In this document: positions 23,263-35,800 of the stretch, piece by piece
Layout: each line of letters begins with the position of its first letter
Numbering within the stretch: position 1 is the first letter of the stretch
Origin: Haliclona indistincta
Taxonomy: Eukaryota > Porifera > Demospongiae > Haplosclerida > Chalinidae
Length of the DNA: 64,000 nucleotides
Reading direction: 5' to 3'
Assembly (NCBI GenBank): GCA_964017065.1
Contig: OZ024785.1
Coordinates: 13,533,592 to 13,597,591, forward strand
Program-made: the position numbers and the translations under genes
The notes under the pieces: generated by a model
What the model was told of the DNA's origin: nothing
Database searches by the model: none
What the model saw: only the letters and a program-made list of their open reading frames with translations

Positions 23263-25080
23263 TTACGAATTCTCCATGTAAATTCCTAAGATTGGTCTAC
23301 TAAAGTTTAAATTCGTCATAGCGACTAGGGTGTGCCCAATCATGTACCCCATAAGCTGTCTGATACGAGTCATGTGGAGGCATTCATCTGCCACTCCTGT
23401 AGCAGATCTGTTTTTAAGCTAAAAAGGTTTTGGTGCAACAAAATAGTGTCCTATTTGCTTCAAAGGAAAGAAGTCCCTAAGCTTTTGAAAACCTTTCCGA
23501 CTTACGCTGTGTGTTCTAGGTAGAGTCATTTGAAACGTGTGGATAATATCTCCTTCAACAACAAGGAGTTGAATGTTTCAAAAGTTGTCTTTTCAGGTAT
23601 AAAGTAGGGCTTTGTGTGATCCATAGAGATCTTTTGATGAATTGGAGCCCATTTTCTTTTATTCGGTTGATTTTTGCTTTACTTTAATAATTTCCAAATG
23701 CTACAGTAGTGGGAGAGTTATCTATTGTTATTCTTCACATCCCAGAGTGTTATTATTTGAAACTTTCCTTTTGATGTATATTTAGAAAAATGACCAGCAT
23801 TTTGTTTGATCAAGAGTATATTTGTTAGTGAGTATAGTCACTGATACAGTGAATTTAGTTGGATATCTGTGGATGAGCAAATTTTTTGGGGTGTGCTTTC
23901 AAATTTTCTTTCTCTACACTGTCTCTATTCCTGCAATAGTGTATTTATTTCAATTGCTATTGCATTAGTTGTTTGCTACTGACTAGACTTTGTTGGTCTC
24001 TCATAACCATCTCCGGCAGCAAATGCTGACCATTTATAGCCCATAACCGATTTTCTAGAATTTTAATCAGCTTGCTCTAATGGCTGCCCTCCTTGCTTCT
24101 TCCTGGTCATCCAGCTCATCCACTAAATCGTCGATGCGCTGGTGGTAGTTCATTTTCATGAATCTCGAATAGTCTAGTAGGAATACAAAACCATAAACTA
24201 CTAAGTCTTGTACAACAAGCTAGTTCAACTCACTCCCATATGTCTGGAACGCCATTTTTAATAACACAATAATAATAACCGGGATTTTAACCATAAAAAT
24301 TAGTTGCCCATATCCATAGCAAGATGTTTTGCTTAAAACAGCTGCTAGAAACTTTACTTCACTGTAAATTTTCTTCCTCGTGCTACACTAGGCGGGGTCA
24401 ATATTTAATTTGAGCCATTTTATTGGCTTCTCGCGTGCAAAGTCTTAATGAAAATAATAGCTAATTTTCCGAACATTGATAACCTGGTTGGCTGTGTTAC
24501 TTATTGTGTTCATTTAGCTTTTCAATGCTGATTTTATTTAGCTTTCTTTGAGTGTCATCGATGGTTTCTTGACACCATGTTTTTGATTTGTTGTAGCTAA
24601 TGGTCAACTTGTACCTTGGAATTCTTTTGCGAAGGATTAAGTTATTGTTAGTTACAGAAAGAAAGAATTTTTTAAACAGAACCAGGATTTGGACCTCTTG
24701 ATCTGCAGCCTCTTTCATTGTCTCGAGCTGCCTGATTTTCATTTGCTCCCCCAAAGTGCTCTGTTTGCTTGAACATCAGTTTGTTCATTCCGGGAATGTC
24801 ATTGGTATGCTGTTCAACCTCTTTCGGTAGGCCCACCAGTAGATATCTGACCAAGAACAGCTGCCTTATTCACAATCCATCTTTTTTGTCATCTCTAGTA
24901 GTTATTTGATGAGAAGAACGAAGAGAAGAGCTAGCATTACTCTTAGAACAGACAGTCTAGGATTGGTTTGAACCTCAATATAGCAAGCACCTCCACATGT
25001 TGCACTGTGTGTTGTTAGTGTATACACTGCTTTAGACAGCTCTGCTACATTGATAATGTGTCAACCATCTATTAGACACA
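23262..25080. repeat. Block B, copy 5
   Basis: Carries the coiled-coil exon at 24,076-24,173 and the second coiled-coil relic at 24,497-24,854. Together with the following block C it matches copy 3 plus C at an offset of about 12.94 kb. Confidence 0.9.
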
Positions 25081-25120
25081 TTTGCACGTCTTGATCTTCC
25101 TTCAACAGAGAATAAGAACT

Positions 25121-27745
25121 TCATCATGTAACCTAGTTGATAATAATTGAGAGACATCAAAATAAAAACTGTAACTTAACGGTCCTCTTCTATCTTTAAT
25201 ATTGCTGCAACATTGATGCTCTTGTTCCAAAATTACTGTCACAATTAGAGCCAAGAGCTAATGAGTGTCCTTCCTGTTGTGACAATAACATGGCTGGAGT
25301 CATAGACCACATTCTGGTTAAACGAGATGTCCCACATTAATTTTTTATCACATCATCTGATATTGTTTGAGCAGGATGCCTCAGAATGTATTAGACATGT
25401 ACCACACAACAGTTGATGTATTATTTTAGTGTTAATTAATTTAACACATTTTGTAACCTCGATAGGATGTATAAAATGGAGCAGATAATATCGATTTCCA
25501 AATTCCAACCACTGCCTCGTGTTGGCGATTTCTGAAGTTGTCTATCCTCTATAGAAGCTTGCCGTCATATGAGATTCTCTCAATGAGATCTAGTCGCAGA
25601 TGTGAATTGTGCGGCTAACTATGGTCTAGAAATTATCATCAATAATAGTGAGCGTAGCTCTGGTTTGATGGGATCCTGTTAAAGAGATCAAAAACTGATA
25701 TATTCGTACTACCGCCCATATGGTTAGATCAGCCAGAATTGCCACACAGAATAGTCCAGAATTATAATGACGCCATGGTATATATAGGGCAGTTAAATGA
25801 AGCTACTGTACACGCTGCAGGCTCACAATGGCACTACATTTTAGTACAACTCCATTCAAATAATTTATGTCACTGTTGATCATAATGCATTGTGGCTTAC
25901 ATCAAGAAGTACCATCTGGAGCCAATAGGGCAAAAACACATTATGAACAATTAAACAAAATTGCGCAAAGCATTACACTTAATTTAACTTGCAATGATTG
26001 TCGTGCAGCTGAAATTGGCTGTATGATACATGCATGGTGTCAGACTGTGTGTATCATAATAAGTATGAGTTGACTTCATTGAAGCAATAATTGATCCTTT
26101 AACAAAATAAATATTAAATAATTCCTGCTTGTACTGAACAAAGCCTTATGTGTCTGTTCAGTCCTATTCACTTTTTTGCCTTATTCACTTTTTTGTCAAC
26201 TCTAGTAGTTATTTGATGAGAGGAACGAAGAGAAGAGCTAGCATTACTCTTAGAACAGACAGTCTAGGATTTGTTTGAACCTCAATATAGCAAGCACCTC
26301 CACATGTTGCACTGTGTGTTGTTAGTGTATACACTGCTTTAGACAGCTCTCGTACATTGATAGTCAACCATCTATTAGACACATTTGCACGTCTTGATCT
26401 TCCTTCAACAGAGTCGACACTTCATCATGTAACCTAGTTGATAATAATTGAGAGACATCAAAATAAAAACCGTAACTTAACGGTCCTCTTCTATCTTTAA
26501 TATTGCTGCAACATTGATGCTCTTGTTCCAAAATTACTGTCACAATTAGAGCCACGAGCTAATGAGTGTCCTTCCTGTTGTGACAATAACATGGCTGGAG
26601 TCATAGACCACATTCTGGTTAAACGAGATGTCCCACATTAATTTTTTATCACATCATCTGATATTGTTTGAGCAGGATGCCTCAGAATGTATTAGACATG
26701 TACCACACAACAGTTGATGTATTATTTTAGTGTTAATTAATTTAACACATTTTGTAACCTCGATAGGATGTATAAAATGGAGCAGATAATATCGATTTCC
26801 AAATTGCAACCACTGCCTCGTGTTGGCGATTTCTGAAGTTGTCTATCCTCCATAGAAGCTTGCCTTCATATGAGATTCTCTCAATGAGATCTAGTCGCAG
26901 ATGTGAATTGTGCGGCTAACTATGGTCTAGAAATTATCATCAATAATAGTGAGCGTAGCTCTGGTTTGATGGGATCCTGTTAAAGAGATCAAAAACTGAT
27001 ATATTCGTACTACCGCCCATATTGTTAGATCAGCCAGAATTGCCACACAGAATAGTCCAGAATTATAATGACGCCATGGTATATATAGGGCAGTTAAATG
27101 AACCTCCTGTACACGCTGCAGGCTCACAATGGCACTACATTTTAGTACAACTCCATTCAAATAATTTATGTCACTGTTGATCATAATGCATTGTGGCTTA
27201 CATCAAGAAGTACCATCTGGAGCCAATAGGGCAAAAACAAATATTCACATTATGAACAATTAAATAAAATTGCGCAAAGCATTACACTTATGTATATTAT
27301 TATTTGAAACAATTCTCAGTGCTTGGTTATAACAAAATAGTTATAATAGGTTTCACTGCCGGCCTGGCATCGCTCTTTGTTAGAGTTACGTTGGGTGGTA
27401 GTGGGTGCACCAGTGGTACTGGTGGTGTCGGCAACGGTCTGTATAAATGGTGGTACTGATGGAGTGCAACAAGCACAATGTTGGTAAACCTGTAGCCATG
27501 TTCATGCTTCCAGTTGGTCGAATGTAGGCAGGGCTGGTAATATCCGGACGGAAAGTTCCGACTACGTTTCTATATTCTGTCTCCTGATTTATTAGCAGTA
27601 GGCTGACAACTTGGCGGACTGGCTAAGGGAGTAGAGCATCAATAGGACTCTTAATCAGGAACATTGTTGATTTCTTTATAGTGTTTTAAGTGTATTTCTG
27701 TTACGAATTCTCCATGTGAATTCCTAAGATTGGTCTACTAAAGTT
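25121..27745. repeat. Block C, second tandem pair (near-identical to 12,179-14,790)
   Basis: ORFs at 25,867, 26,364 and 26,927 have the same predicted proteins as those at 12,926, 13,423 and 13,986, all offset by 12,941 bp. Only scattered single-base differences are visible. Damaged MATH N-terminal exons lie at 25,448-25,675 and 26,749-26,976, and a truncated MATH C-terminal exon at about 27,468-27,665, all on the minus strand. Confidence 0.95.
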
Positions 27746-28255
27746 TACGGTTTGAATCGTTTTAACTGAATCATTGTTTCATATGCTGCGGCAATAAAGC
27801 TCACTACTAAACCCAATAATGTCTAGTCGATGCAGCAACGACCTATATCAAAGTATAACTTTTGTTCTCAAATGATTATAGACGAAAAACAATTAATAAA
27901 CAGAAAAAAAATAAACTAAACAAAAAGAACTAACTAAAACAGACTACAAAAAGAACTATAACTAAATGCACACAAACAAACTACAAAAAGAGCACGCAAA
28001 ACAAACAACAAAAACAACACGACTATATTAATGTCAGAGTGATGCCTCCTCTTCTCTAACCTCCTCAACCATTTCTACATCTTGAGGTGGTGGATCCTGG
28101 GCTGGAGGCTTGGAGGCCCACACGAGACATAAAAATAATACAAACATAAACCAAAAAGAATAGACACAATGAAAAAACAAAACCTAAAGATAATAATAAA
28201 AAAATTGTAACATGAAGTTGTGTAGGACTGCTTGTTGCAGTTGGTGATGGTCAGA
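27746..28255. other. ~510-bp insertion in block B copy 6
   Basis: Block B homology stops at AAAGTTTA (27,747) and resumes at about 28,256. The insert contains an A/C-rich stretch (27,900-28,025) built from AAACAAAAAGAACTA-like words. No terminal repeats or coding region are evident. Confidence 0.6.
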
Positions 28256-30670
28256 CTAGAGTGTGCCCAATCATGTACCCCATCAGCTGTCTGATACGTG
28301 TCATGTGGAGGCAATCAGCTGCCACTCCTGTAGCAGATCTATTTTTAAGCTAAAAAGGTTTTGGTGCAACAAAATAGTGTTCAAAAGCGTTCTTTTCATG
28401 TACTAAGTAGGCCTTTGTGTGATCCATAGAGATCTTTTGATGAGTTGGAGCCCATTTTCTTTTAATCGGTTTATTTTTGCTTTACTTTAATAATTTCCAA
28501 ATGCTATACATTCTGAGCTAGTTAAGGCATACCGGTACCCTCTTTTCTCTTACATTAATTTTATTTCTGTTACTATTTTTGATTAGTGGGAGAGTTATTT
28601 ATTGTTTTCTTCACATCCCAGAGTGTTATTATTTGAAACTTTGCTTTTGATGTATAGTTAGAAAAACGACCAGCATTTTGTTTGATCGAGAGTATATTTG
28701 TTAGTGAGTATAGTCACTGATACAGTGAATTTAGTTGGATATCTGTGGATGAGCAAATTTTTGGTGTGCTTTCAAAGATTTCTTTCTCTACGCTGTCTCT
28801 ATTCCTGCAATAGTGTATTTATTTCGATTGCTATTGCATTAGTTGTTTGCTACTAACTAGACTTTGTTGGTCTCTCATAACCATCTCCGGCAGCAAATGC
28901 TGACCAGTTATAGCCCATAACCGGGCAAGACTTTTTAGAATTTTAATCAGCTTACTCTAATGGCTGCCCTCCTTGCTTCTTCCTGGTCATCCAGCTCATC
29001 CACTAAATCGTCGATGCGCTGGTGGTAGTTGTTGTTCATGAATCTTTTATAGTCTAGTAGGAATACAAAACCATAAACTACTAAGTCTTGTACAACAAGC
29101 TAGTTCAACTCACTCCCATATGTCTGGAACGCCATTTTTAATAACACAATAATAATAACCCGGATTTTAACCATAAAAATTAATTGCCCATATTGATAGC
29201 AAGATGTTTTGCTTAAAACAGCTGCTAGAAACTTTACTTCACTGTAAATTTTCTTCCTCGCGCTACACTAGCCGCTGTCAATATTTAATTTGAGCCATTT
29301 TATTGGCTTCTCACTTGCAAAGTGTTAATGAAAATAATTGTTTAGCTACAGCAGTTTTTCCCGTAAATGTTATTGTTGTGTTGCCGACTGTGCGGAAGTC
29401 CCCGACGGGATTACTAGATCCTATTATATAAACTGATGTTCCGTCGAGCCCCCACTCCATCCTCCCCACTGGCGTTGTGGTGGTGCATACCGCAACGGCA
29501 GGCTCACCACCACAACCAACCCCATCCTGGTACAGGCTTACTATAAAAAAGATTTTATAACTGTACCTGTACTACCAGTAGCCCATAAAGATTTAAAATT
29601 ATAATAATGTGTAAACGAATACCATGGCCAGGGCAGGGCGTGTACACGCTAAAATGTCATTAATTTTTATACGTTGCGTAGAGCAGTTGCGTATCTACGT
29701 GCTTGCTACTAACTAGACTTTGTTGGTCTCTCATAACCATCTCCGGCAGCAAATGCTGACCAGTTATAGCCCATAACCGGGCAAGACTTTATAGAATTTT
29801 AATCAGCTTACTCTAATGGCTGCCCTCCTAGCCTCCTCCTGGTCATCCAGCTCATCCACTAAATCGTCGATGCGCTGGTGGTAGTTGTTGTTCATGAATC
29901 TCGAATAGTCTACGTTTTGACCACACATCCTCATGGTATTGATTTGCTGTCATTGAAGTGTTCCCGTAAGTATGGTACATCAATGCCTCGGTACTATTTA
30001 GTTGGGGACAATCGCCTTTCAAAAGCGAATCTAGAAGATCTAGTAGGAATACAAAACCATAAACTACTAAGTCTTGTACAACAAGCTAGTTCAACTCACT
30101 CCCATATGTCTGTAACGCCCTTTCTAATAACCGAGATTTTAACCATAAAAATTAGTTGCCCATATCCATAGCAAGATGTTATGCTTAAAACAGCTGCTAG
30201 AAACTTTACTTCACTGTAAATTTTCTTCCTCGTGCTACACTAGGCGGGGTCAATATTTAATTTGAGCCATTTTATTGGCTTCTTGCATGGAAAGTGTTAA
30301 TGAAAATAATTGCTAATTTTCCGAACATTGATAACCTGGTTGGCTGTGTTACTTATTGTGTTCATTTAGCTTTTCAATGCTGATTTTATTTAGCTTTCTT
30401 TGAGTGTCATCGATGGTTTCTTGACACCATGTTTTTGGTTTGTTGTAGCTAATGGTCAACTTGTACCTTGGAATTCTTTTGCAAAGGGATTAAGTTATTG
30501 TTAGTTACTGAAAGAAAGAATTTGTTAAACAGAACCAGGATTTGGACCTCTTGATCTGCAACCTCTTTCATTGCCTCGAGCTGCCTGATTTTCATTTGCT
30601 CCCCCAAAGTGCTCTGTTTGCTGATACAAGTATAATGATGCACTTGCCATGTCTGTTTTTTTGGTATTTT
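28256..30670. repeat. Block B, copy 6 (compound)
   Basis: Two partial units are joined. The first runs to about 29,340 with the coiled-coil exon at 28,956-29,053. Then comes an Ig-like exon relic (29,350-29,555), then a second partial unit with the coiled-coil exon at 29,812-29,909, which is split by a ~130-bp insertion (about 29,911-30,040). The second coiled-coil relic is at 30,449-30,745. Confidence 0.8.
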
Positions 30671-30679
30671 AGGAATTAA

Positions 30680-31714
30680 GGTGGTATGGAAGCGAAGGTG
30701 TGAATTTGGAAGAATTTTTTTATTTATGTATAATTTCTGAAACATAAAATACTGTGCAAGTTGGAGTTATTATAATGGTTGTTTGAGGTGTGTAGCATGC
30801 AATCACAAAACAAGAAGAGGTCCTGAGAATTAGTGTTCATAGTATGGCGCTTCAGATACACCCACTGTATTTGTTAATTCTTCTCAAAGCTATTGCCAGA
30901 AGCGCTGTAAGCCAGTATATTGAATAGAATTCCATGGAGAACGCCAAGGGCTAACTTTTCAGCAGAGGCCGCAATTGGATCGCCCTTTAGTATCCCGTAA
31001 GGCAGCAAAGAAGCAAACTTGGCTCACTTTCCTACAAAGACGCCAGTAGGAGCCTACGAAGAGCGTGGAACTGCGGCTTCTGGCCAAAATTTAGCACGCT
31101 AGTGTACTAGCGGGGAATCAATTCTTACCTGACAGCTCTGTTCGGTAGAAAAGTTACCATACTCTTTGTGCACGCTACACGCAGTGGCTACGTTATACAC
31201 GGCCTTAGTCAGACTTTGTGAAAATACATCGTTTGTTTCGTGACTCGACACTCTACAGTAACCTTCTGAGTCATTCTGACCTCCACAAGCCCCACTAGAC
31301 GCCGTCAGAACCGCAGCACAACCTAGCCGCGACCGCAGTGCCCCGCCCTAGCAACGCGTCCACAAATTATAACATACACGTGCGATAAAACGTACCGCGA
31401 ACGATCTTGGCTGCAACGTGTTGTAGCGTCACCTGTTGGCTGTAAAAGCTTTGTTTAGTGTTTGTACAGCTTCTTCTAGCCCAAGACTTGGACTGCGGCT
31501 GCACTAACACCACAGAGACGTACACGTAGTTAATTGTTATTGCATTCCATCGCCCACGCATAGCAACCAGTTGGGTAACATTTGTACAACAATATCTTAG
31601 CAACCAAGGAGTTTACTTCAATTTCCTTTGAGGATCCTATTTGTATGCACCAACTCTACAACATACTTTAAAATGAAACAAATTGAAGAGGTCAAATTTC
31701 GCTTCCGTACCACC
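30680..31714. mobile_element. 1,035-bp TTAA-flanked inverted-repeat element (non-autonomous)
   Basis: Ends are GGTGGTATGGAAGCGAA at 30,680 and, inverted, GGTGGTACGGAAGCGAA ending at 31,714 (one mismatch in 17). TTAA stands on both sides (30,676-30,679 and 31,715-31,718). TTAA duplications are typical of piggyBac and Kolobok elements. The interior is GC-richer than the flanks and has no transposase, so it would need to be mobilised in trans. Confidence 0.85.
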
Positions 31715-31718
31715 TTAA

Positions 31719-32814
31719 GCCTCCATTTGTCGAACCTAAATTTCATGCTAAAAACAGTATTTTCTACAGGTACTCAGGATGAAAATAGCAATTCCAACCT
31801 TGACTCAATTTTTTGGTAAAAAGATCACATTTTTGGAAGAAGATTATTAACTAACCAAGATAGTTATTCAATGTTAAATTAATGAAAATGAAGCATAAGC
31901 ACTCGGTCTATGAAAATACGTTGGATATTTTCTGAGAAATGTATGGTTTTTGTGTTATGTGCCTCTCAATTTGAGATTTTATGCAATTTTCAACGACTTT
32001 TGACCATTTTTAAAAAATCAAGCGAATTTATGCCGTCCAAACCGTAACGTAAGATTCAAGGCAAAGGGTTCACGCGTTGTTTCCGACCAAGTGCGCATTC
32101 ATACTTAGGTTCACGGAGAACTGCTCATACGAGATAGCGGACCCACTGTTCTACCGCATCTCTAACTCCAACCGTGCGGAAAACAGGGCGTGGCTGTATT
32201 CGACCTCATGCTCGTGCTCGGTCAGGATCAGGTACGAAGCTTTGGCAGGGGGGGGCAGGGTGCAGCGTAGCCGGCCTAAGCCCATTCTCACGTGAGTAAC
32301 ACATGTTCAGAACTGTTCATAGATCTGTTTCTCTGTGCTCGGTGCTCAGTTAGACGTTAGGTGAGTGCGCGATGCTCTGGTATTCAATATGTACTCCTGA
32401 ATGTATTGTTTAGGTCAATTTCTGCCTTGTCCTTTTTGTCTAACACGAGGCCTAGCATAATCTCTAAACTGTGATTGGTAAACGTCGCGTCCTGTTCAGA
32501 CTCTGGTAAGAGAATCTTGCTTTTGTATGTCTATTAGTTCCTGTGCGCGTGTACATTATCGCTCCAGTAACTCCACTTTGGTGGCAATTTTCAGCATCAA
32601 AACTGCGTGATTGCTGCCTTGTTCATCTGTTTCAATCTCTCCATTCGTCATTAATTGACGCTCTCAATCCTTTATTCATCTGCCAACTCTACTACTCTGT
32701 TGATTGGCATCTCTCTATTCTATTCGTCTGTCAATCTTTTGATTCTTCCCTCTGTTCTCAACTCTATAAATCTGTTCTTTTAGTGTCTCCTCTAAGATCA
32801 GATAATTTATCGTC
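31719..32814. other. Upstream region of the Mutator-OTU gene
   Basis: No coding region supported. From about 32,560 the plus strand is strongly pyrimidine-rich with repeated TCTGT/CTCT words up to a TTTTAG at about 32,782, as in a 5' leader or an intron end. An ATG with good context (CGTCATGCC) lies at 32,815. Confidence 0.4.
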
Positions 32815-35800
32815 ATGCCTGCGAAGAAAGTGTTCCTTAAAAAAAACGCTTCAGAAAGCTTAGAGAACTACGATCTCGTCTTCCTAGAACAACTGAAGTA
32901 CAAGTTAGCAGTGAGTCTGTTGAAAATGTGCGTACTACAAGTGTTGCTGCTGATCGTGTAGTGACACCAACAGCATCTAGTAGTGAGACCTTAGTACATG
33001 TACATGTAACTGGTGATGTTAGTAGCTCACTTACACACAGCGAGTCGAGCAATGCTCTACAGCCTATTGTCGATGATATGAACACAAGGTCAAATGGTAC
33101 TGTAACACCTGATGTAAGCATCACTGGTGATGACGGAAATTTTGAAACACCGGTGGGTAGCAATGCTGGTATCAGTAGGCTGAGTAAACCCAAAGCAAAG
33201 CGCACTAAACTAGACACCGTGGTCAGTGAAGATAGTAGTTGTGCTTCCGACAGCACAGCTGCTGTCACTGATGACGAAGACAATCACGATATCAATGATA
33301 CAAATAGCGGGTTGAATGTTGCTGTAACACCTGATATAAGCATGGCTGATGATAATTTCCATACACCGGTGGGTAGCAATGCTCATGTCAGTAGGCTGAG
33401 CAAACACAAAGCAAAGCGTGCTAAACTGGACACCGTGGTCAGTGAAGATAGTAGTTATGCTTCCGACAGCACAGCTGATGTCACCGACAACGAAAAGGAA
33501 GATAAATACGATAAAGAGTTTGTCTTCGATACTCCCATCAGGAGAAGTACGGAATTTTGTTTTGGCAACGGTCCATTTCTTTGTCAAAAATCCCAAATAG
33601 AACATCTCATTGACCAAGTCAATAATACCTCTCACTGCAATACCGAAAATTGTAACGGGCAGTTGAAACCGGTCAGCGTTCAGATGGCCGGGTTCGGTGG
33701 CACCGTTAGAATAAACTACGATTGCACTGGTTGTATTGAACGCCGGCTGACCTTTGACAGCTCTGCGGTGACTGCACACGATCAACCTGATCTCAGTCTT
33801 GCACTTCAGATTGGTTTCGTTGTTGCAGGTTGTAGCTATGCTCAGTATCACAAGGTTCTAGCCGAGGCGCTTGGCATGTACGCTGTTAGTTTTGGGCAAT
33901 TTTACAAAACACTAAAAATTTTGCATCCAATTGTAGAAGATATGCTGGACGAACAGTGCGCAAGAGCTAAGGCCCAAATGAAATCTAAACCGGATGAAGA
34001 GTTAGGTAGTTTCAAACGTGCAGTTACAAACGCTGATGGTGCCTGGATGACCAGGGGTCACTTCAGTCAGAATTTTACTTACCACATGCGTGACTACTTT
34101 ACCAATGCAATTATTTATTACCAGCATCTTTGTCAAAGAGGAGAAGACGAGATCCTTAAAGACGGGATGTATCAAGGCACTTCAAAGGCAGCGGAAGGCT
34201 ACGGTGCAAATCTAATTGCAAAGCAAGCCAAGGACGAGGGTATGGATATTGCTGTGCATTGGCAGGACAATGATTCCTCGTCTGGCAAAGTTTACCACGG
34301 CATTTTTCCTGACTGCAAAATAATGCTTTGTGGCGGACACGCTGCACGTGCTCACGGAAACATGCTTAAATACAAGTTATTAAAGAAGCGAGTTTTCACT
34401 ACCAAAGAGATAAGTGAATTAAAGGACAAGTATCCTAACGTGGTAAAACTAAAGTGTCATTGTCCAAAAAAGCACAGTCCTGGGTGTGGCTGCATGACAG
34501 AAAAGTTTGTCCAGGTTGCACGCAGAAATTTCTCTAGAGCCTTGCGTGATGCAGGAACTGATCCTGATAAATTCAAGAAACGCATGACAGCTCTTCACCA
34601 CCATGCGAGAGACATTCATGGTTGGGAAGTCGTCACGGAAGGGGGCACTACGATTGAGCAATTTTGTGATTTTCATCCCTTTTGGGTGTGTTCGTGCCGA
34701 AATTGCAAAAACGGCGAATTAGCATGTGAAGCTAAGCCGTATCACACAACTTACGTTCTAAGCTGTAAATTCCATGCCTACCTCTATAAGATAGAGTGTG
34801 AGAATAGATCAGCACAAGCAAGTCAACTCATTCATCCAGTCCTCGGCAAAGGTCACACTAGCAGGATGGAGTCATCTCATAACGTTCTGACCATATTCAG
34901 ACCCAAATCATGGAACTTACAACGTCTCCATTACGAAGTTTCCACCAACTTGGCTCTTTTGCAGAGTAATGTTAATTACATGAATGAAATGTGCGGCATG
35001 AATTACCACTGGCTATCTGATCTGTATCAGCGTTTGTCAATTCCTCTTTTTGAGGGAATGGAAGGAGTGTTGAAACAGCTCAATAAGAAACGAATTAAAG
35101 AAAGTGAACTGGGAAAAACGGAAGCCTCAAAGAAACGCATACTACGTTCTTTAAAAAAACACCGTGGGGAGGAGCAGTTGGCTAGACAGAACTTTGGCAA
35201 GACCCTAAAAGTGAGTCACACTTACGGGAAAACTGAAAAGTTAACTGGCGACTATACTTGCTCCCTATTGGTCAAGGCTGAATCTCAAACTACTCCGAGT
35301 AGACGTGCTAGTGGAAATAAAAAACCTTGTAGGTGTGGTTCTACATCACATAGTCTCTCTAACCATCGAGACTGTCCTTTGAACAAAAAGTTGAAAAAGG
35401 CGGCTACTTCCAGCGATAGTGCTTTCACCACTACACTGAAAGAAGCGGCTGTTTCCGTTGCGCATGATAGCTTTGATGATGATGACCATCCTAGTGTGGC
35501 TCACTCTTCATCGGTCAAAACTGAATCTCAAAGCAGTTGTGCTAGGGGAAATAAAAAGCCTTGCAAGTGTGGTTCTACATCACATAGTCTCTCTACCCAT
35601 CGCGACTGTCCTTTAAACAAAAAGCTGAAAAAGGCGGCTATATCTAGTGCTCGTAGAACAACCGGAGCACAAGTAAGCTGTGAGTCAAATGTTGCTGTTG
35701 AAAATGTTGCTGCTGATTGTATGATGCCACCAAAAGCTGGTAGCTGTCGTGTTGCTGATCAACATTGTAGCCATCACGATAGTCACAAAGCACTGGAAGA

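Noticed and set aside
32928..32930. Start codon at the beginning of the 1,277-residue frame
   Set aside because: The codon is GTG within continuing open sequence; the frame extends upstream to 32,841, and the real start is more likely the ATG at 32,815.
33210..33851. 213-residue minus-strand ORF inside the large transposase gene
   Set aside because: Shadow of the plus-strand frame; composition and position follow from the Ser/Asp-rich coding strand.
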